Below, in pieces: positions 5,658 through 5,966 of a DNA stretch of 5,966 bases (the stretch's first letter is position 1; every line of letters starts with the position of its first letter). The stretch covers positions 1 through 5,966 of the forward strand of contig VFGQ01000032.1 of assembly GCA_009391605.1 (NCBI GenBank), given 5' to 3'. Made by a program: the position numbers and the translations under genes. The DNA is from SAR202 cluster bacterium. Its GTDB lineage: Bacteria; Chloroflexota; Dehalococcoidia; SAR202; GCA-002694895. The notes beneath the pieces are model-generated. The model saw only the letters and a program-made list of their open reading frames with translations, was not told the DNA's origin and searched no databases.

Positions 5658-5663
5658 TATAAT
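5658..5663 (+). promoter_or_regulatory. Probable -10 box of the rnpB promoter
   Basis: TATAAT at 5658-5663 would place the start near 5670-5671, which agrees with the expected 5' end of the RNase P RNA. No convincing -35 is found at 16-18 bases (TCTATA at 5635-5640 is the best placed), so the call rests on position. Confidence 0.4.
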
Positions 5664-5670
5664 AATATAT

Positions 5671-5966
5671 ATGATGAGGTGATTGGACGATCGCTATTTT
5701 AAATAGAGGAAAGTCCGAGCTCCAATGGGAAAGGTGCCAGTTAACGACTGGTCAAGGTGACTTGAAGGAAAGTGCCACAGAAAATATACCGCTATTTAAT
5801 AATAGTAAGGGTGAAAAGGTGAGGTAAGAGCTCACCGCTTAATTGGTAACAATAAAGGCATGGCAAACCCCACCTGGTGAAAGATCATATAGAAAGGAAA
5901 GGGATAATCCCATATCCAAGTACTTTGGGTAGATCGCTTGAGCTTATTGGCAACAATAAGCCTAGA
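5671..5966 (+). ncRNA. rnpB: RNase P RNA, bacterial type A, 3' end missing
   Basis: This is the catalytic RNA of ribonuclease P, which cuts the 5' leader from precursor tRNAs. Conserved segments read in order: GAGGAAAGTCCG (5706-5717, first strand of P4), CCACAGAAAATATACCGC (5775-5792), the AAGGGTGAAAAGG segment, and a 6-base-pair P12-like stem 5818-5823/5831-5836 around GTAAGAG. Then come GGCAAACCCCACC (5862-5874) and GGGTAGATCGCTTGAG (5927-5942). Hairpins seen: P8 5737-5741/5747-5751, P9 5752-5756/5761-5765 with a GTGA loop, P14 5842-5845/5850-5853 with a GTAA loop, and P18 5943-5949/5954-5960 with a GCAA loop. The overall order and the P18 fit type A, not Bacillus type B. P3 (5694-5706) is very short. 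The window stops at CCTAGA, so the partner strands of P1, P2 and P4 are not present. The 5' end is estimated from the promoter. Its base composition is much richer in G/C than the genes around it. Confidence 0.96.

Noticed and set aside
5861..5870. GGC where E. coli RNase P RNA has the tRNA-binding GGU
   Set aside because: I recall GGCAAACCCC in other type A RNAs, so it is probably a normal variant; it needs an alignment to be called unusual.
1..5966. A previously undescribed defence, mobile or CRISPR-like system
   Set aside because: All sizeable open frames are accounted for by known housekeeping families, and no repeats, integrases or toxin-antitoxin-like pairs are visible.

Overview
The window is strongly A+T-rich bacterial DNA (one sampled coding line, 841-900, has 16 G/C in 60), with short gaps and dense packing. 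The standard bacterial code is used: TAA, TAG and TGA all act as stops and Trp is TGG. It is ordinary core-genome housekeeping DNA. I see no mobile element, CRISPR array, defence locus or long repeat. The organism looks like a free-living bacterium with a compact, low-GC genome. FabL-type enoyl reductase, a split MaoC-type dehydratase in place of FabZ, a zinc-ribbon L32 and type A RNase P RNA together make me lean weakly towards a marine Chloroflexota (SAR202-like) lineage, but this is inference and a database search should decide it.

Left part (1-787, minus strand): yceD, rpmF and the first 47 codons of fabD, reading right to left. This is the familiar yceD-rpmF-fatty-acid linkage, in which a rRNA-accumulation protein and ribosomal protein L32 are tied to lipid synthesis genes.

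Centre (846-4247, plus strand): a fatty-acid/phospholipid operon starting from a good sigma70-type promoter in the 58-base divergent gap. Its order is a MaoC/HadA-like hot-dog subunit, a catalytic MaoC/HadB-like hydratase, plsX, fabG and a FabL-type enoyl-ACP reductase. With FabD on the other arm, the locus supplies malonyl loading, ketoreduction, dehydration, enoyl reduction and acyl-phosphate formation. The condensing enzymes (FabH/FabF), ACP and PlsY are not in view.

Right part (4244-5599, minus strand): erpA/iscA-like Fe-S carrier followed by ygfZ, a folate-binding Fe-S maintenance protein. They form a two-gene operon with a good promoter at 5621-5649. ygfZ converges on fabL with overlapping stop codons.

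Right end (about 5671-5966, plus strand): the RNase P RNA gene rnpB, type A, cut by the window edge before its 3' strands of P1, P2 and P4. Most genes have no clear Shine-Dalgarno sequence. The exception is plsX, which starts with TTG.

The most interesting points are the FabZ-less, FabI-less elongation set (HadAB-like pair plus FabL), the shortened C-terminus of YceD, and the unusual C-x4-C spacing in L32.
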